Shown here piece by piece: positions 12,701-22,901 of a stretch of DNA of 64,000 nucleotides (position 1 is its first letter; the number at the start of each line of letters is the position of its first letter). A program made the translations under genes and the position numbers. Below the pieces are notes generated by a model. The model was not told the origin of the DNA. It did not search any database and saw nothing but the letters and a program-made list of their open reading frames with translations. Origin of the DNA: Eunapius fragilis (lineage: Eukaryota; Porifera; Demospongiae; Spongillida; Spongillidae); NCBI GenBank assembly GCA_963681505.1, contig OY811977.1, positions 4,192,352-4,256,351 of the forward strand, read 5' to 3'.

Positions 12701-13022
12701 GAACTGGTCAGATGGAGATTTGTCCACTTCCAGTATAATGTCTAATTGCTTATCAGCCATCTGTGCATAGATATTATACTCTTCTTAACAGCACATCAAC
12801 AGCACAGGTGTTCTGGAGGCAACACACATGCACTCCTCCACACATATCCAAGCACATGTACATTCATTCACTCTGCTGATGGTTTAGTCACTCCCCACAC
12901 ATGTCCACTATCTCCATACACATACCCCCACACACTCAACATACAGAAACCCCTACTACTTATAAACAGTGGTGCATAGAACCACGAAAACATACCTGCG
13001 GAGGTACTTTTGAAGCCGCCAT
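1..13022 (-). CDS. NSF: N-ethylmaleimide-sensitive factor (vesicle-fusing AAA+ ATPase), partial, 21 exons
   Basis: Cytosolic AAA+ hexamer that disassembles SNARE complexes after membrane fusion. Exons with consistent GT-AG sites and phase: 12996-13022, 12648-12760, 12447-12540, 12345-12384, 12161-12233, 10255-10342, 9465-9522, 9347-9387, 9076-9129, 8852-8911, 8715-8784, 8050-8091, 7501-7578, 7014-7056, 6514-6625, 3550-3600, 3053-3167, 1659-1846, 1118-1259, 673-783, 1-10. They encode 536 codons plus 2 nt, close to the position of the D2 Walker A in animal NSF. Visible: N-domain start (MAASKVPPQ then [20 protein letters not shown]), GIGGLDKEF, D1 Walker A GPPGCGKT split across exons, Walker [27 protein letters not shown], and [12 protein letters not shown]. 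The last 10 nt start the D2 P-loop. The start lies in CAAGATGGCGGC, a common ubiquitous-promoter context. Four exon boundaries (12540, 12233, 8911, 9076) were chosen because only they keep frame; the N-D1 linker is shorter than in vertebrates. Identity is very sure; small exon edges less so. Confidence 0.95.
2044..2848 (+). mobile_element. Hairpin-segment-palindrome unit, copy A (NSF intron)
   Basis: This non-coding unit has three parts. It begins ATC plus a 22-nt hairpin (GGAAGTC..GACTTCC, 2047-2068). A ~300-bp conserved segment follows, carrying ACCCCGACTATGAATTTAAT and a TCT/CTT triplet tract. After a spacer comes a ~290-bp palindrome at 2558-2848 bounded by CAAGTAAATAAA and TTTATTTACTTG. 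The same three-part order occurs at 17443, 31855, 35724 (reversed) and 59670 (reversed). No transposase is encoded here. Confidence 0.8.
2849..2979. mobile_element. 131-bp foldback MITE
   Basis: Inverted arms TTCCAGTTTAAAATCGTAC and its complement enclose a shorter inner inverted repeat (GCATACC..CCGGATAA). It abuts unit A directly. The outer flanks of the pair (CAATGGGCTAT left of 2046, ATAGCCCAATG right of 2979) are themselves inverted copies of one another. Confidence 0.7.
3676..4730. repeat. Minisatellite with higher-order structure, left block
   Basis: Tandem array of about 15-20 bp units of the type CCAGCCAACAGTACTACCAC with interspersed TGACC spacers. A longer block beginning CCTGACCTCCAGCCAACAG recurs near 3800, 3990, 4140 and 4360, so the array grew by duplicating multi-unit segments. 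It lies in the NSF intron between the exons at 3550-3600 and 6514-6625. Long valine/leucine/tryptophan-rich readings of it are artefacts. Confidence 0.9.
4731..6419. mobile_element. 1.69-kb near-perfect palindrome (foldback element)
   Basis: Starts GGGTCATTCC and ends GGAATGACCC. Two arms of about 840 bp are inverted copies with only scattered differences (for example around 5190 and 5960), meeting near 5575 with a non-paired core of roughly 20 bp. It sits inside the minisatellite, whose units resume at 6420. ACCA flanks both ends and may be a 4-bp target duplication, but the repetitive target makes that uncertain. No transposase is present; it may be two head-to-head copies of one transposon end. 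Confidence 0.85.
5443..5655 (+). CDS. Mirror-image 70-codon reading frames across the palindrome centre
   Basis: The palindrome gives a 70-codon frame on the plus strand here and its twin on the minus strand at 5707-5495. Both begin [14 protein letters not shown] and end GPPLLEPVE, and differ only in the middle ([11 protein letters not shown] versus [11 protein letters not shown]). Each reads through the hairpin tip. It may be the N-terminus of a lost transposon protein duplicated with the arm. I recognise no domain, and translation is doubtful. Confidence 0.3.
   Translation: MIGSKKEQRGLNEPAVRPIQPAQEVVVPQPVYSPDDGVPEIPPAAHPRSPVRRHPAYKQVEGPPLLEPVE
6420..6500. repeat. Minisatellite, right block
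   Basis: A few more CCAGCCAACAGTACTACCAC-type units continue the array after the palindrome, showing that the palindrome inserted into it. The array stops just before the NSF exon at 6514. Confidence 0.85.
7268..7398. repeat. (ACAT)n microsatellite
   Basis: Uninterrupted tetranucleotide array of about 130 bp in an NSF intron. It runs into ACATGTAC motifs at its right end, so it may have grown from that motif. Confidence 0.97.
9728..9769. repeat. (CA)n microsatellite
   Basis: Dinucleotide run of about 40 bp in an NSF intron. Confidence 0.95.
10343..12160. other. NSF intron, no gene recognised
   Basis: The largest NSF intron without a recognised transposon. It holds a C-rich tract at 11908-11944 and a few ACATGTAC motifs. 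Six-frame reading shows no protein I recognise. Confidence 0.6.
11908..11944 (-). other. Potential G-quadruplex tract
   Basis: The plus strand reads CCCCCGCCCCCCCCGCCCCCCC followed by GCCCCGCCCCCC, so the minus strand, which is the NSF sense strand, has at least five runs of four or more G separated by single C bases. This would be in the NSF pre-mRNA intron. Confidence 0.6.
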
Positions 13023-13439
13023 CTTGTTTTATTCTCTGTGAAGCCACATAATAAATAAGCGCCCTTTTTTTTTTTCTAAGTGACCTTCCCCGCCCACCGT
13101 GTTACAAGAAAGGAGGTGCATAGAAGTGTGTGGGCATGGGAAAAGGTACTAAGCTTTGCCCTACAACGCAGTGACAACGCAACCCCCGGCATAGTGCACG
13201 TACGAGCTGTTACAACAAACACCCACCCTTCATCCTAGGGTAAGTTGTGCCTTGACGGTGACGAACGTTAGTAGCGGTAATCCAAACAGAATTTTCTAAC
13301 ACACGTGAAATCAAAAGCCGGATACACACTTACATGTACAGAAGCAGGGTTGGTTTGCTGGTGGGGCAGAAAATTGTTTCCGCGTAATTAGCTAATCGTC
13401 ATTGCGGCATACATTTATACACACCCTGAAATATTGAAT

Positions 13440-13965
13440 AGTTACCATTAGCAACGCAGAGGAATTCGAGGCTGTGCACGTACACACCACCTTTATACAA
13501 AGAGACAAGTCTATACCGTCATTACAGCCTATTTTGAATGAGGTTCTGCACTACAAAACAGCTAACACAGATGACGGTGCCAGAGTCGATGTTGCTGCTA
13601 CAAACTTCTGGGCAAAGATTGACAGTGATCTTTCCCTGATGTAAGAGTTTTTAATCCCTTTGCACGGAATTACGTCAACTCTTCTCTACCTCAATGTTAC
13701 CGTAAACATGAATTGGAAAAACGCCGAGCATGTGATGAACGAGTTCGAGAAATCGAACACGACTCGTTTTCTCCACTTGTTTTTTCAGCCTCAGGTGGTA
13801 TGGGCCCCACTGCTACCATCGTCTATAAGAGACTAGCCTCATTCCTTGCCGAGAAATATGTTAAACCCTATTTTCAGGCCATTCACTGGCTTAGATGCCG
13901 TCTGAACTTCTCCCTACTTCGTTCAGCAATATGTGTATTCGGGGGAACATATCTATGGCGCTAAA
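13440..13965 (+). pseudogene. Retroelement C-terminal fragment, frameshifted
   Basis: Split over frames: LQPILNEVLHYKTANTDDG then ARVDVAATNFWAK, then VRVFNPFARNYVNSSLPQCY and HELEKRRACDERVREIEHDS, then FSPLVFSASGGMGPTATIVY followed by SFLAEK and HWLRCRLNFSLLRSAI. From memory this string (DVRVFNP, VREIEHGSF.PLVFS..GGM, W.RCRL.FSLLRS) is the C-terminal part of a widespread invertebrate transposable-element protein of unknown biochemical role. The upstream polymerase part is absent. At least one frameshift lies near 13640, where a stop follows SDLSLM. Confidence 0.65.
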
Positions 13966-14080
13966 TGCAGGCTTTTCATTAGGAGATACAATCGCGCTGG
14001 CATGTTCCAGGGCGAGAGTAGACATTGAGCATGTCTAATTTCTACTCAATTATTATACAATCATGTATTTGCAATATACA

Positions 14081-14971
14081 CAGCAAAAAAACGCAATTCT
14101 TGATTTTCAATTGATTTGTCAATTACATTCTGGTACATATTGTTAACAGTTTGTACCAGGTATGTAAACATTTTGTACCAGAATGCAAGGCCGTAGACAA
14201 GGGGGGGCTTGGGGGGGCTTGAGCCCCCCCCAAAATTTCCCTAGAGAGAAAATATTAAAATGTTAACCGTATCTCGTATAATTAGAATTAACTACTTACA
14301 GCTGTAATCATTGATAGCGGTCGATCGTGAGTAGAGTATAGTCCACAGCATGGACTCTATCTCTGCAGAAAGCATCATCCGAACAATAGAAGACATTTTG
14401 CTGAGATTATCCCTTTCACTTCAGTGGACAGTGCTACGATGGGGCTAGTTCAATGGCAGGCTGTATAACAGGTGTATCAACTACTATACTTCGAAAAGAG
14501 CATAGAGCTTTGTATACTCATTGTTATGGCCATACTCTGAACTTAGCTGCAAATGTAATCCCGGCCTTCGTGATACATTAGACACTATCGAAGAAATGAC
14601 AAAGCTGATCAAAAAATCTCCGCGGCGGCAAGTGATATTTGACAATGTCAACTAACTTAAATATATAGCAATAGCATTCATTGCTATACCGTGATAGAGC
14701 TGGGTCAATTTCTGCATTTAATGTTAAGTTTTTGCTAACAACAAATAAGGAAAAGGTTAAAGCGGCTGGGGCTTCGCCCCAGACCCCATTGGGGGAGCTT
14801 ACAGCGCTCCCCCAAACCCCCTATCTGGGGGCAGGAGGGGGCACGCCCACTACTGCACCCACCCCCAGTCATTATAGCCCCCCCAAACTTTGAAAGTTGT
14901 CTACGGCCATGGAATGTAAGTGGTAAATCAATTGAAAATCAAGAATTGATTCGACGCGTTTTTTTTGCTAG
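14081..14971. mobile_element. Foldback MITE split by a nested hAT derivative
   Basis: The left end GCAAAAAAACGCAATTCTTG (14083 on) continues GATTTTCAATTGATTT. It is matched in inverse by AAATCAATTGAAAATCAAG and GCGTTTTTTTTGC at 14924-14968. The arms flank the element at 14188-14910, indicating nesting. No coding sequence of its own. Confidence 0.65.
14188..14910 (+). mobile_element. hAT-type (ZMYM1-like) transposon remnant with transposase fragment
   Basis: Terminal inverted sequences AGGCCGTAGACAAG and TTGTCTACGGCC bound a 0.7-kb remnant. It is rich in GGGGGGGCTTG and CCCCCCCAAA near the ends. At about 14430-14560 the plus strand reads GQCYDGASSMAGCITG and RALYTHCYGHTLNLAANV, the conserved core of hAT transposases of the DUF4371/ZMYM1 group. 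A stop follows at once and the rest is lost. An internally deleted, dead copy. Confidence 0.75.
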
Positions 14972-15542
14972 CAATGGGAAGAGAAAAAAAGTCTATACAA
15001 TAAAATTGTCACCATGTAATTATTGATCACGCGCGTGTCCCTGCTACGTTTCCCGATGGAGTACAGCGCCCGCGCTGCGTGCAAAAAAAAAAGTAATAAA
15101 GAACAAGTAGGGACAAGTAGGGCCTAGAACGGGCTACAAGTAATGCTTATGTACGTTTGGGTCTGGGTGCGGATTACTATCAGTTTTAGCATAGATACTT
15201 TAGAGATTAGGGTTAGGTTGTCTACGGTTTTAGGCAACTCACTAGCTGATCTGAGTTGCGAGTCCGGTCCACCCCCTTTGGATCCGTCACTGCCTTTAGC
15301 TTCCACCATTGGTCGTCTCTACCATTATATTGGTTATAGCGACTAGGCATTGCTCATTCCGTGTATTCATTCTAGTTTCCCTATACATACGAAGAGCTGT
15401 ATATCAAGTCAGATTATCCTACTAGCTAGAATATATATTGGCTGGACAGATGAATTAGTGTCCCGGCGTGTACGTGTTAGCTTGAATCTTGTTTCCGCTA
15501 TCAGGACCTACGATCGTTTTGTCATCGTTATAAACATGTTAA

Positions 15543-16270
15543 TCTTTATTCTCCAATCGTCCTTATTTAAGTCCATTGTCCTTAAATAAGGACGAAATTC
15601 AAGTTCCATAAAAATCAGGTAAGATTGGTGGTTTAAAATATAGTACATTTAAACTGCATGCAGAATCTAGTTATTAATAGGTATTTATCAGTAAAATCTG
15701 GCCAAACAAGGGTGATTTTTAAATGGCGAAGCAGTCAATAAAGGCGGGTTCGCGTGTAGTAGGTAGGCTCAAAACGACAATGGGAAAGAAAGGAACGGTA
15801 TTGCAGGTATGTGGAAGTGGGCATAGGAAGAGGTATGTTTCATCAAGTTAAACTGTTCTGTAAAATGTTGCTAAGCACGGATGAGAGCAAGAATAAAGCA
15901 AATAAACTGCAATATTATAAAAGTTTATTGCAAATATTTATATATTTTCTAAATGTGAATTGCTTCAGGTTTCTGAAAATTAATACATCCCAAATAGGAG
16001 ACAACTAGATTTTAACTTATAGATAACTGAATGTAAACCGCTTGATTCTCGATGTCAAACTTATGAGTCTGCCATCAAACCTATTACATTTTCAACTGTA
16101 CTACTCAGCTACGTAATAGGTAGGTACACAAAATTTGTGTTTTAATGCAATCAAGGATAAATGCAGCATGAAAAAACGTCTTTACTTGCTAAAATACAGA
16201 TCAGTCATTTTAAAAACATAGTGTGACAAAAAGCGGTCTTAAATAAGGACGATTAGCGGGAGAATAAAGG
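15543..16270. mobile_element. TTAA-flanked MITE (piggyBac-like)
   Basis: TTAA at 15539-15542 and 16271-16274 flanks inverted ends TCTTTATTCTCC..CGTCCTTATTTAAG and CTTAAATAAGGACG..GGAGAATAAAGG. TTAA duplication is the hallmark of piggyBac (and Kolobok) transposition. The 728 bp interior has no transposase. Confidence 0.7.
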
Positions 16271-16620
16271 TTAACATTTTTTCAGCTTGAGAATGATGAT
16301 TTAGGTTTGGTGATTGGCTAAGAGATATTGCAATATACTTATAGGTATTTTTAAAACGATCCTTCTAGTAATTATTCACATGCAATTCCTCCCACTCTTC
16401 AAAATTCCATAGCTTGTTTGTTGCTGTTATTGTGCTCCAGACTCACTTTGCTAGCTATCATTCATACCAATTAATTCGATAAATATTGCAGCCAATGCAT
16501 GTGCCAGGGTTGCTTGGCAAACTCATTGCCAATTAATGGTTGTAACTTGTAAGGTCATGCTTGTCTGTTTCATCTTTGTGTACATGCAGTATCATGCACC
16601 AGTTTAGACTTGGTCTGTGA

Positions 16621-16893
16621 CTGGTAGTATGTGGACATCCCACCTGGTCAAGTGAGGAGGAACCACTCACATACCAAGAGAACAAGAAAAAAAAAGATGA
16701 TGATGATGGTGGGAATACCGAGGAGATACTAGATGATGATGAGCCCACAGGAGAGACCTCTGACGACAGCTCAGAACCCAAAACAATCAAGACTGGAAAA
16801 GTGCCTAACACCATTCGGAGCCCTATCATGACTAGAACTCGAACTGGAAATAGAATCAAGCCACAAATCATTACTGAGAAAGGGGAGATGTGA
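16621..16893 (+). pseudogene. Ty3/gypsy-type pol C-terminal tail
   Basis: The frame reads YVDIPPGQVRRNHSHTKR, then a D/E/S-rich stretch, then VPNTIRSPIMTRTRTG and a stop at 16891. Basic TRxG tails followed by a purine tract (AGAAAGGGGAGA) and then TG are typical of the end of pol before the 3' LTR in Ty3/gypsy elements. Nothing of the integrase core is left upstream. Confidence 0.5.
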
Positions 16894-17124
16894 CATAATG
16901 TAGACATTTGTAATAACTGTGAGTACTAATATGTGATCACGTGATTTGTCTCGATATATTTATTTCTGTGTGTTTTTAAAGAGAGAGATATCATTTGCCA
17001 TCCGTCAAATTCTATAGAGCACACAACTGTACGTGTTTTACTGAAAATCTATTTAACTTGACATTAAACATAGACAGTGAATTGTATACCCTACCCAGAA
17101 ACATGGACATAACAGTCCGTGATA
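16889..17124 (+). mobile_element. LTR fragment
   Basis: Begins TGTGACATAATG immediately after the purine-rich tract and runs until it meets the mariner-like element at 17125. No second LTR is seen in the window, so the LTR end and length are unknown. Confidence 0.4.
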
Positions 17125-17440
17125 CAGGCTGTTTGCGAATAAATGCAACGCTTTAAAACTCCTGTAACTTAGGATTGAAATTAATTAATGGCTTGATTTC
17201 TTTAACATATGTTGCAGTGGTCAGGCAAATACAAATACTCCAATTAGATTTCAATTATTGTAAGCGGTTAAGTAACTGTATCAAATCCCTCAAAATATTC
17301 AAAGCCCTCTATTAACAAAGTTATTCAAGATTGTGGTTTGCGATAATTGATTTTAATAACTAATAATAAGTAACACACGATCTGGATATGCCGGGGAACA
17401 GTACTGATTTCAAGTTCCTTGGTTCAATAGTGAGTTATAT
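17125..17440 (+). mobile_element. mariner-like MITE, 3'-truncated copy
   Basis: Starts CAGGCTGTTTGCGAA after TA and aligns over about 315 bp with the full element at 20194. The similarity stops at GGTTCAATAGTGAG, where copy B of the hairpin-palindrome unit begins. Confidence 0.75.
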
Positions 17441-17442
17441 AT

Positions 17443-18174
17443 ATCGGAAGTCTCGCTAGAGACTTTTGACCCCGACTATGAATTTAATTAAAATCCCGCG
17501 ACCCTACCATACTGACAGCTTCGCTCCCGACGATCGGATCGTCTAACTTGTTGCGGCAATCGATCTAGAAGTCAAAACTGAGTAATTTCGTTTTTGTTTC
17601 ACATCGTAGAACCGCGTGTTTGTCGAGAACGAAAAATACTGCTGTCCTCGTTCCCCTTCCAAAAATAATGGGCGGGTCGTCTGCTTCTGCTTCTGCTTCT
17701 TCTTGGGAACTCATAACTCGGGACAGGAACACTTTTAAGCAATGAAAATTGCACCAATAGCTTTAGAATTTGCTGGAGGACTCGCCTTAGTCGACGTTAG
17801 GCTTTGATACACAAAAGCCTAAAAGCCTATATACGGTCTTATCAATTCTAATTAAGCAAAGGTACCTAGAACAATACGTCTGGATTGAATTAAATCGGTT
17901 AAATAAAAGGGGGAAACCTGCGATGCAACAGTGATTTGGGTGTTAAAAAATTAAGGAAACAAGTAAATAAAAACATTCTCTCTGAGAAAGTTGGTGGGAT
18001 ATAGGTTTTGCAGGCAAATAGTGTACTGGTGTAAAAAGCAAGGAAATAAGTTTTATCAGAAGGGAAAATGTAATAGTCCTATATTTAGCACAGAAACAGC
18101 ATATGCCTTAGTCGAATTGTGCTAAATATAGGACTATTACATTTTCCCTTCTGTTTCCTTGCTTTTTACACCAG
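17443..18174 (+). mobile_element. Hairpin-segment-palindrome unit, copy B (truncated)
   Basis: Close relative of copy A: ATC plus hairpin GGAAGTCTCGCTAGAGACTT, the ACCCCGACTATGAATTTAAT segment, then CAAGTAAATAAAAACATT and the palindrome. The right arm has lost an internal piece and ends abruptly at TTTTTACACCAG, abutting the hAT remnant. The hairpin has also lost its last bases and the adjoining ATATAGG block. Confidence 0.8.
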
Positions 18175-19940
18175 GTTCTAGACTGCCAATCGCTTCCAAG
18201 CACACAAGTGGTGACTCATACATAACACTTAAGTCTTGGATGGTGTTGTGCTTCTCAACCCATCTGGTTTCACAAAATAATTTAATTTTTACTTTTGAAT
18301 CATGGCCTGTATCATCCCTCTGCTGATTGATTTCATTAAAAGCAGCCTCTAATCGCCTGGGGGAATAATGAAAGCAAATTCCCAGATGTTTTACTGTGTC
18401 CAGCATTAGATGAATTTCTTTCACGTCGCATCTTTTGCACAGACCCCAAATTCAAATCATGGTTGGAATAGTATTGATCGATGTATTGCCTTCGTGGATT
18501 GCTTCCGAAGGTGGGCAGCAAATCCCAAATATTATCCTGACATATATTTTCTGCTCCATCGATGGTTTGGATCGGCACAACTTGACGTCAAGCCCAACTC
18601 CGCTCAATGGTGTGGCATAGTGCTTCACCAGTTGTGCAATCACACGGAATAAACTCCAGTAGACGACATTTCACTGGTTTATTACCTTATACATAACATA
18701 ATACCAGACCAATGCAAGTTGTTCCCAGTTGCTGCTGTCGGTTACTTCATCACACTGGATACCATAGTATCATCCTATCATCTGTTCCTTTATTTCTTGC
18801 ACAATCTTACTTTGTAAGAATTCCTTAACACAAAGTAATAGCACATATTGAGTTTTTTTAGATGTGTAAGTTGCACTTCGTGCACAAGACACTAAATGGT
18901 GCTCAAGGCCTTTGTCACCAGCATCAACTCGAAGCAACGCTTTGAAGTTACCTTTATTAAAGCTGGTGCTAGTATCATCATCCCTGTGACCTCGCAATGC
19001 TATACCCTGTCTTCCACAGAACTCAAGGCATTTTAACAGCGATCTCAGTACTTCATGAAAAGTCCTTGAGCTTTTCTCAGCAATTGTTAAATCAATTCTA
19101 TAAGCATAATTTTCATATGTCCACATTTTTGCCATGGAATTGTTATGATATTTGCAGGATGCATGATTCTTGAGATCTTCTAGTGCATCCTTCCAGTTTT
19201 CATTTGGCTCTGAGATCAGTTTTTTTTGGGCGATGGTGTGATGAGTCAGGGAAAAAACCACACCCTAAGCAATACAGACCAGCCATTGTCTTTGAGTAGC
19301 ATATATAGTCAAACTTTTTCAACCAGTCTTTTTTACAAAACCTTTTCAAGTATCCCCTCTGATATTGTTTATCCTTGCATTGTCTGAAGGGAAACTTGAA
19401 ATTAGGATCTGGTTCCCTATTCTAGATAACATTGAATTTTGTTTCATCACTACAAAACTTGCTAGTGTAGTCACTGATATCTCTAGAAGTGCAGGTATTT
19501 GAACTACAAGATGGTTTTTGCTGATCACCATCTGCATGTTGGGTGCTTGATTAATTAATATATAAAGTATTGAAGTACATGCACAATTGGCTTTGCTGTA
19601 AAATAATGTTTTATAGTAAAAATTATTCTACATGAATGTGTTACTGTGTCATGGATATTGTGCTATAATGCTGTTAATTCTTTCTGCACAAGATACATGT
19701 ATACATATGGTAAAGGGTATTACACTTGTATATACTTTGCATGTAATTACCTGTGCCCCATCAACACTCCTCAGAGTTTCAATAGCGTCCTGACTGCCAC
19801 TACATCTAGTTTGCACATCAGGATTGTCACTGTCCAGCATTGATATGCTGTTCAATAGCTGGCTCATCAAGTTGCTCAATGGCTTGCTCATTGTGTACAT
19901 CACCTTCATCTTTGTTATTAGCCACATACTTCTCCTTCAC
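18175..19940 (-). pseudogene. hAT (ZMYM1/DUF4371-like) transposase, decayed
   Basis: Read 3' to 5' on the minus strand: a TTF-type N-terminal block (FPFRQCKDKQYQRGYLKRFC), GLYCLGC, then NWKDALEDLKNHASCKYH, KCLEFCGRQGIALRGHRDDD, NFKALLRVDAGDKGLEHH, ATYTSKKTQYVLL, YYGIQCDEVTDSS, and further down the cysteine/tryptophan motif KLFCETRWVEKHNTIQDL. These are the conserved blocks of ZMYM1-like hAT transposases in the correct order. The frame changes several times and stops intervene, and the C-terminal dimerisation domain is missing where copy B abuts. Possible N-terminal sequence extends toward 20090. Confidence 0.75.
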
Positions 19941-20193
19941 TTCACCACTACTACTGCAAACATTTAAGATCACCTCCTCCCTTGTTTCCACTGTATCCTT
20001 TTCACTGTCAGCTTCAGTCTGTTTTGCTAGATGTTTCCTACTATTTTATGAGCATAGTAAATTTCTGTCCGTATATGTGTCCTGATTTCATGTGTTGTAC
20101 ATGTATGTGTATAAAATAAAATACAGTGCATGGCGACTGCCACACTCATGGTGCGTGCAAATCACTCATGTGCAGGTGTTCATACATTGTATA

Positions 20194-21002
20194 CAGGGTG
20201 TTTGCGAAAGAACGCAACACTTTGAAATCACTATAACTCAGGATTAAAATTAATAAACAGCTTCATTACTTTCACATATGTTGCAGTAGTGAGCCAAATA
20301 CTAACAATCCATTTCAATTTTAAGTGGTTAAGTAATTGTATCAAAACCTTCATAAATCAACATATTCAGAGCCCTTTAGTAACACAGCTAATCATTTATG
20401 GTTATGGATAATTGATTTTAATAACTATTAAAAAGTAACGCAAGATATAAGTATGCAGTGAAATAGCACTTATTTCAAGTTACTACTAAGTTCAATAGTG
20501 TGCACAATTAAGATCATGCCTATTTTGCTTTATAGTTGCATGTATTAAGTTTAAAGCAGTTATGGGATAACTATTCTTAATAACCACCAATAATTAGACC
20601 ACTATTAAATGAAGTGAATAATACTACATGTATTTGATGGTAATGAATTATGATTATGTAATGGTGAGTTCAGTGAATTAAAATTGTAGTGGTCGTTTAG
20701 CTTTTTCAAGTTTAATTTGTTGTTTTCAATATTAACTAGTAAAACGCCAATCAATATCATACTTTTTCTAACTGTCATCAAAGCCATTCTGAAGTTTATT
20801 AATCATGTCATTAGTTAACATGCCATACATGTACATTATTGTGTCAAATTAGCTAATTGGAAGATATTTGATTTTATCTTTTGAACTGTTTGTGGATAAT
20901 GGAATTGTAACAATGTATTTGACATAACATGGTTATTTTACATTCATAAAATTATTTAGATTCACAATTCTATTAAGGAATTATTCTTTTGCAAACACCC
21001 TG
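20194..21002. mobile_element. mariner-like MITE, full length
   Basis: CAGGGTGTTTGCGAAAGAA at the left and TTCTTTTGCAAACACCCTG at the right are near-perfect terminal inverted repeats. Both flanks are TA (20192-20193, 21003-21004), as in Tc1/mariner insertion. The 809-bp interior is AT-rich without a transposase. Confidence 0.8.
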
Positions 21003-21194
21003 TATTATACATGCTGGATAAGGGTTGATGGTGAGAGGAAGACGTGGGTTAGCTGACTGTGTTGTGGAAACATTCTTTGCACTGCCAGGTTATTTTATTT
21101 CCAATAGTTTCTATCTCCCATTCATGACCTTCCTCCTCCCCATTCCTTACTGTATGTTCCACACATCACCTTCCTCCTTCCCATTCCACACAAG

Positions 21195-21368
21195 CTTGCT
21201 CTCACCCTCGGCAGTGGTCGCCAGAGAGTTGGGTCTGCCACGATAGTAGGCGTGTCAGGTGGACTGCTGAAGAGGCTGAAGACAGGGTTGAGAGTCCGCA
21301 TGGATGGGACCAAGGGTACGGTCACCATCGTAGGTCAGGACCAGGGGGTGGATGGTGAAATGAAGTGA
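21195..21368 (+). CDS. Possible terminal exon of an unidentified gene
   Basis: A strong pyrimidine tract (ACCTTCCTCCTTCCCATTCC) leads to CACACAAG and then 57 open codons ending in TGA: LALTLGSGRQRVGSATIVGV, followed by a basic stretch and ending GQDQGVDGEMK. GC content and codon quality exceed the flanks. I do not recognise the family and found no convincing upstream exon; the mariner-like element lies just upstream. Confidence 0.3.
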   Translation, partial: LALTLGSGRQRVGSATIVGVSGGLLKRLKTGLRVRMDGTKGTVTIVGQDQGVDGEMK

Positions 21369-22841
21369 TGGAGCTCTTTGGTCCTCTACAATGACATTAT
21401 CCGCTCACTGCAGCTGGAATATATGTTTGAATTGAGTCTTTATAATCCGACATTTCAGTGGATATGCAGGTTTCTTGAATTTAAACGTCCTGTATTGATA
21501 GAAGTAGTGGTCGCCCACACACATAATTATTCTGCATATCACAGGGCTCAACAGTGCAAGAGGATATCTCTTGCTTATTACACCAGAGATAATGTACATA
21601 TTATCTCTGCCCGACACAAACCTGCCTGCTCTGCAAACCTAAAATCTAGCCGTACAGAATGGCAACAAATGATATATTATGCACCTCAGTGGCCAGGAAC
21701 AAATTAAGGGTGTTAATACTCAAGTTTTAATCAATTTATAAATTTTGTGTCAAAATTCTCTTGTGTACTAACTCAGCAAAGCATTGGCATATTACTGCAC
21801 AGAACAGATTGGCCTCTTGGTCCCTACCTTGATGACAGTGTTTCTGCTTCAATCAACTGACAGTCTTTTCCCTGCACCCCTGTCATCAGTTGTGACTCAC
21901 TAGTTCAGAAATAGCTGTTAAATGGTTTGCATGCAGACACTGATATTCACAACATTACGAAAGGATTCTGTAGATGATGATGAAGATGAGGAGATTGAGT
22001 GCAGCAGTGGTCCTTCTGATGTGCTCACTTTAACCAATACGTATATGTTTGTGCTGAGATAATATAACTGTTTCACTACCATACGACCTTTTCTTGTCGT
22101 ATGCAACCTTCAGCAATGTATATACATGTACGTATTGATTTAAAGGTGCACTGTCTGGTGTTGGAATATATAATAAGTAATTATATGATATCATGTGACA
22201 CATGCATGCACTCCCACACTTTTGAACCCGGCGATCATATGCAGAATAAATATGGAATTATGTACGCCACACAGGTCAGGACCCTTCCACAGCCCTTGGC
22301 AGCCCTCTGACCAGCCATGCAGGCTCAGAGATATGGATACTGTAACAAAATACAGATCGGTCTATCAATTCCCCGGTTGGTTTTCAGGTTTTCATAGACT
22401 GCACGTACACAGTTGCGCTGTCAACAAGAAAATGAATTCAGGCCTGAAGGCTAGTGTAACTGTAGCCTTCCATTCATCAAGAATGGCAATGACGCGCGCC
22501 TCTAATCAGCGCCATATGCACGGCTGTTGCGGCCCATTCAATGTTGGACATTAAGACCTACGCCCCGAAATATTGAAACGATGACATCATGCATCATGAC
22601 CTAACCAAGCACTTTGTATTTTCGAGCTATACTTGTTGCACCGACATGTAACAACCATTTTAGTACAGACATATACCATTTATCTATCCATCATATAAAT
22701 TTTGTGCCACAACTCTGTAGCGCCCGCTATCTAGAGCGCTCTCAAGCCGAGTACCTCAATCGGATATCCTCCACAAAGAACTGAACAGACTTTTGGGACG
22801 CTCGGAACAAGTGCGTCGTTCTTATTTCCCAGCCACTTTCC
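21369..22841. other. No gene recognised
   Basis: AT-rich sequence with short open frames on both strands, none resembling a known protein or showing paired splice sites. Confidence 0.5.
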
Positions 22842-22901
22842 ACGTAGCGGTGATGTAATCCACCCGCAGCTGTTGGGAATCTGGGTCTGGGGACGAGACT
22901 A
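22842..22901. mobile_element. TAGTCTC-family MITE, half copy
   Basis: Contains GCGGTGATGTAATCCACCCG, CAGCTGTTGGGAATCTGGG and ends GACGAGACTA, matching the right half of the element at 29807-29934. The left arm is missing. Confidence 0.65.
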
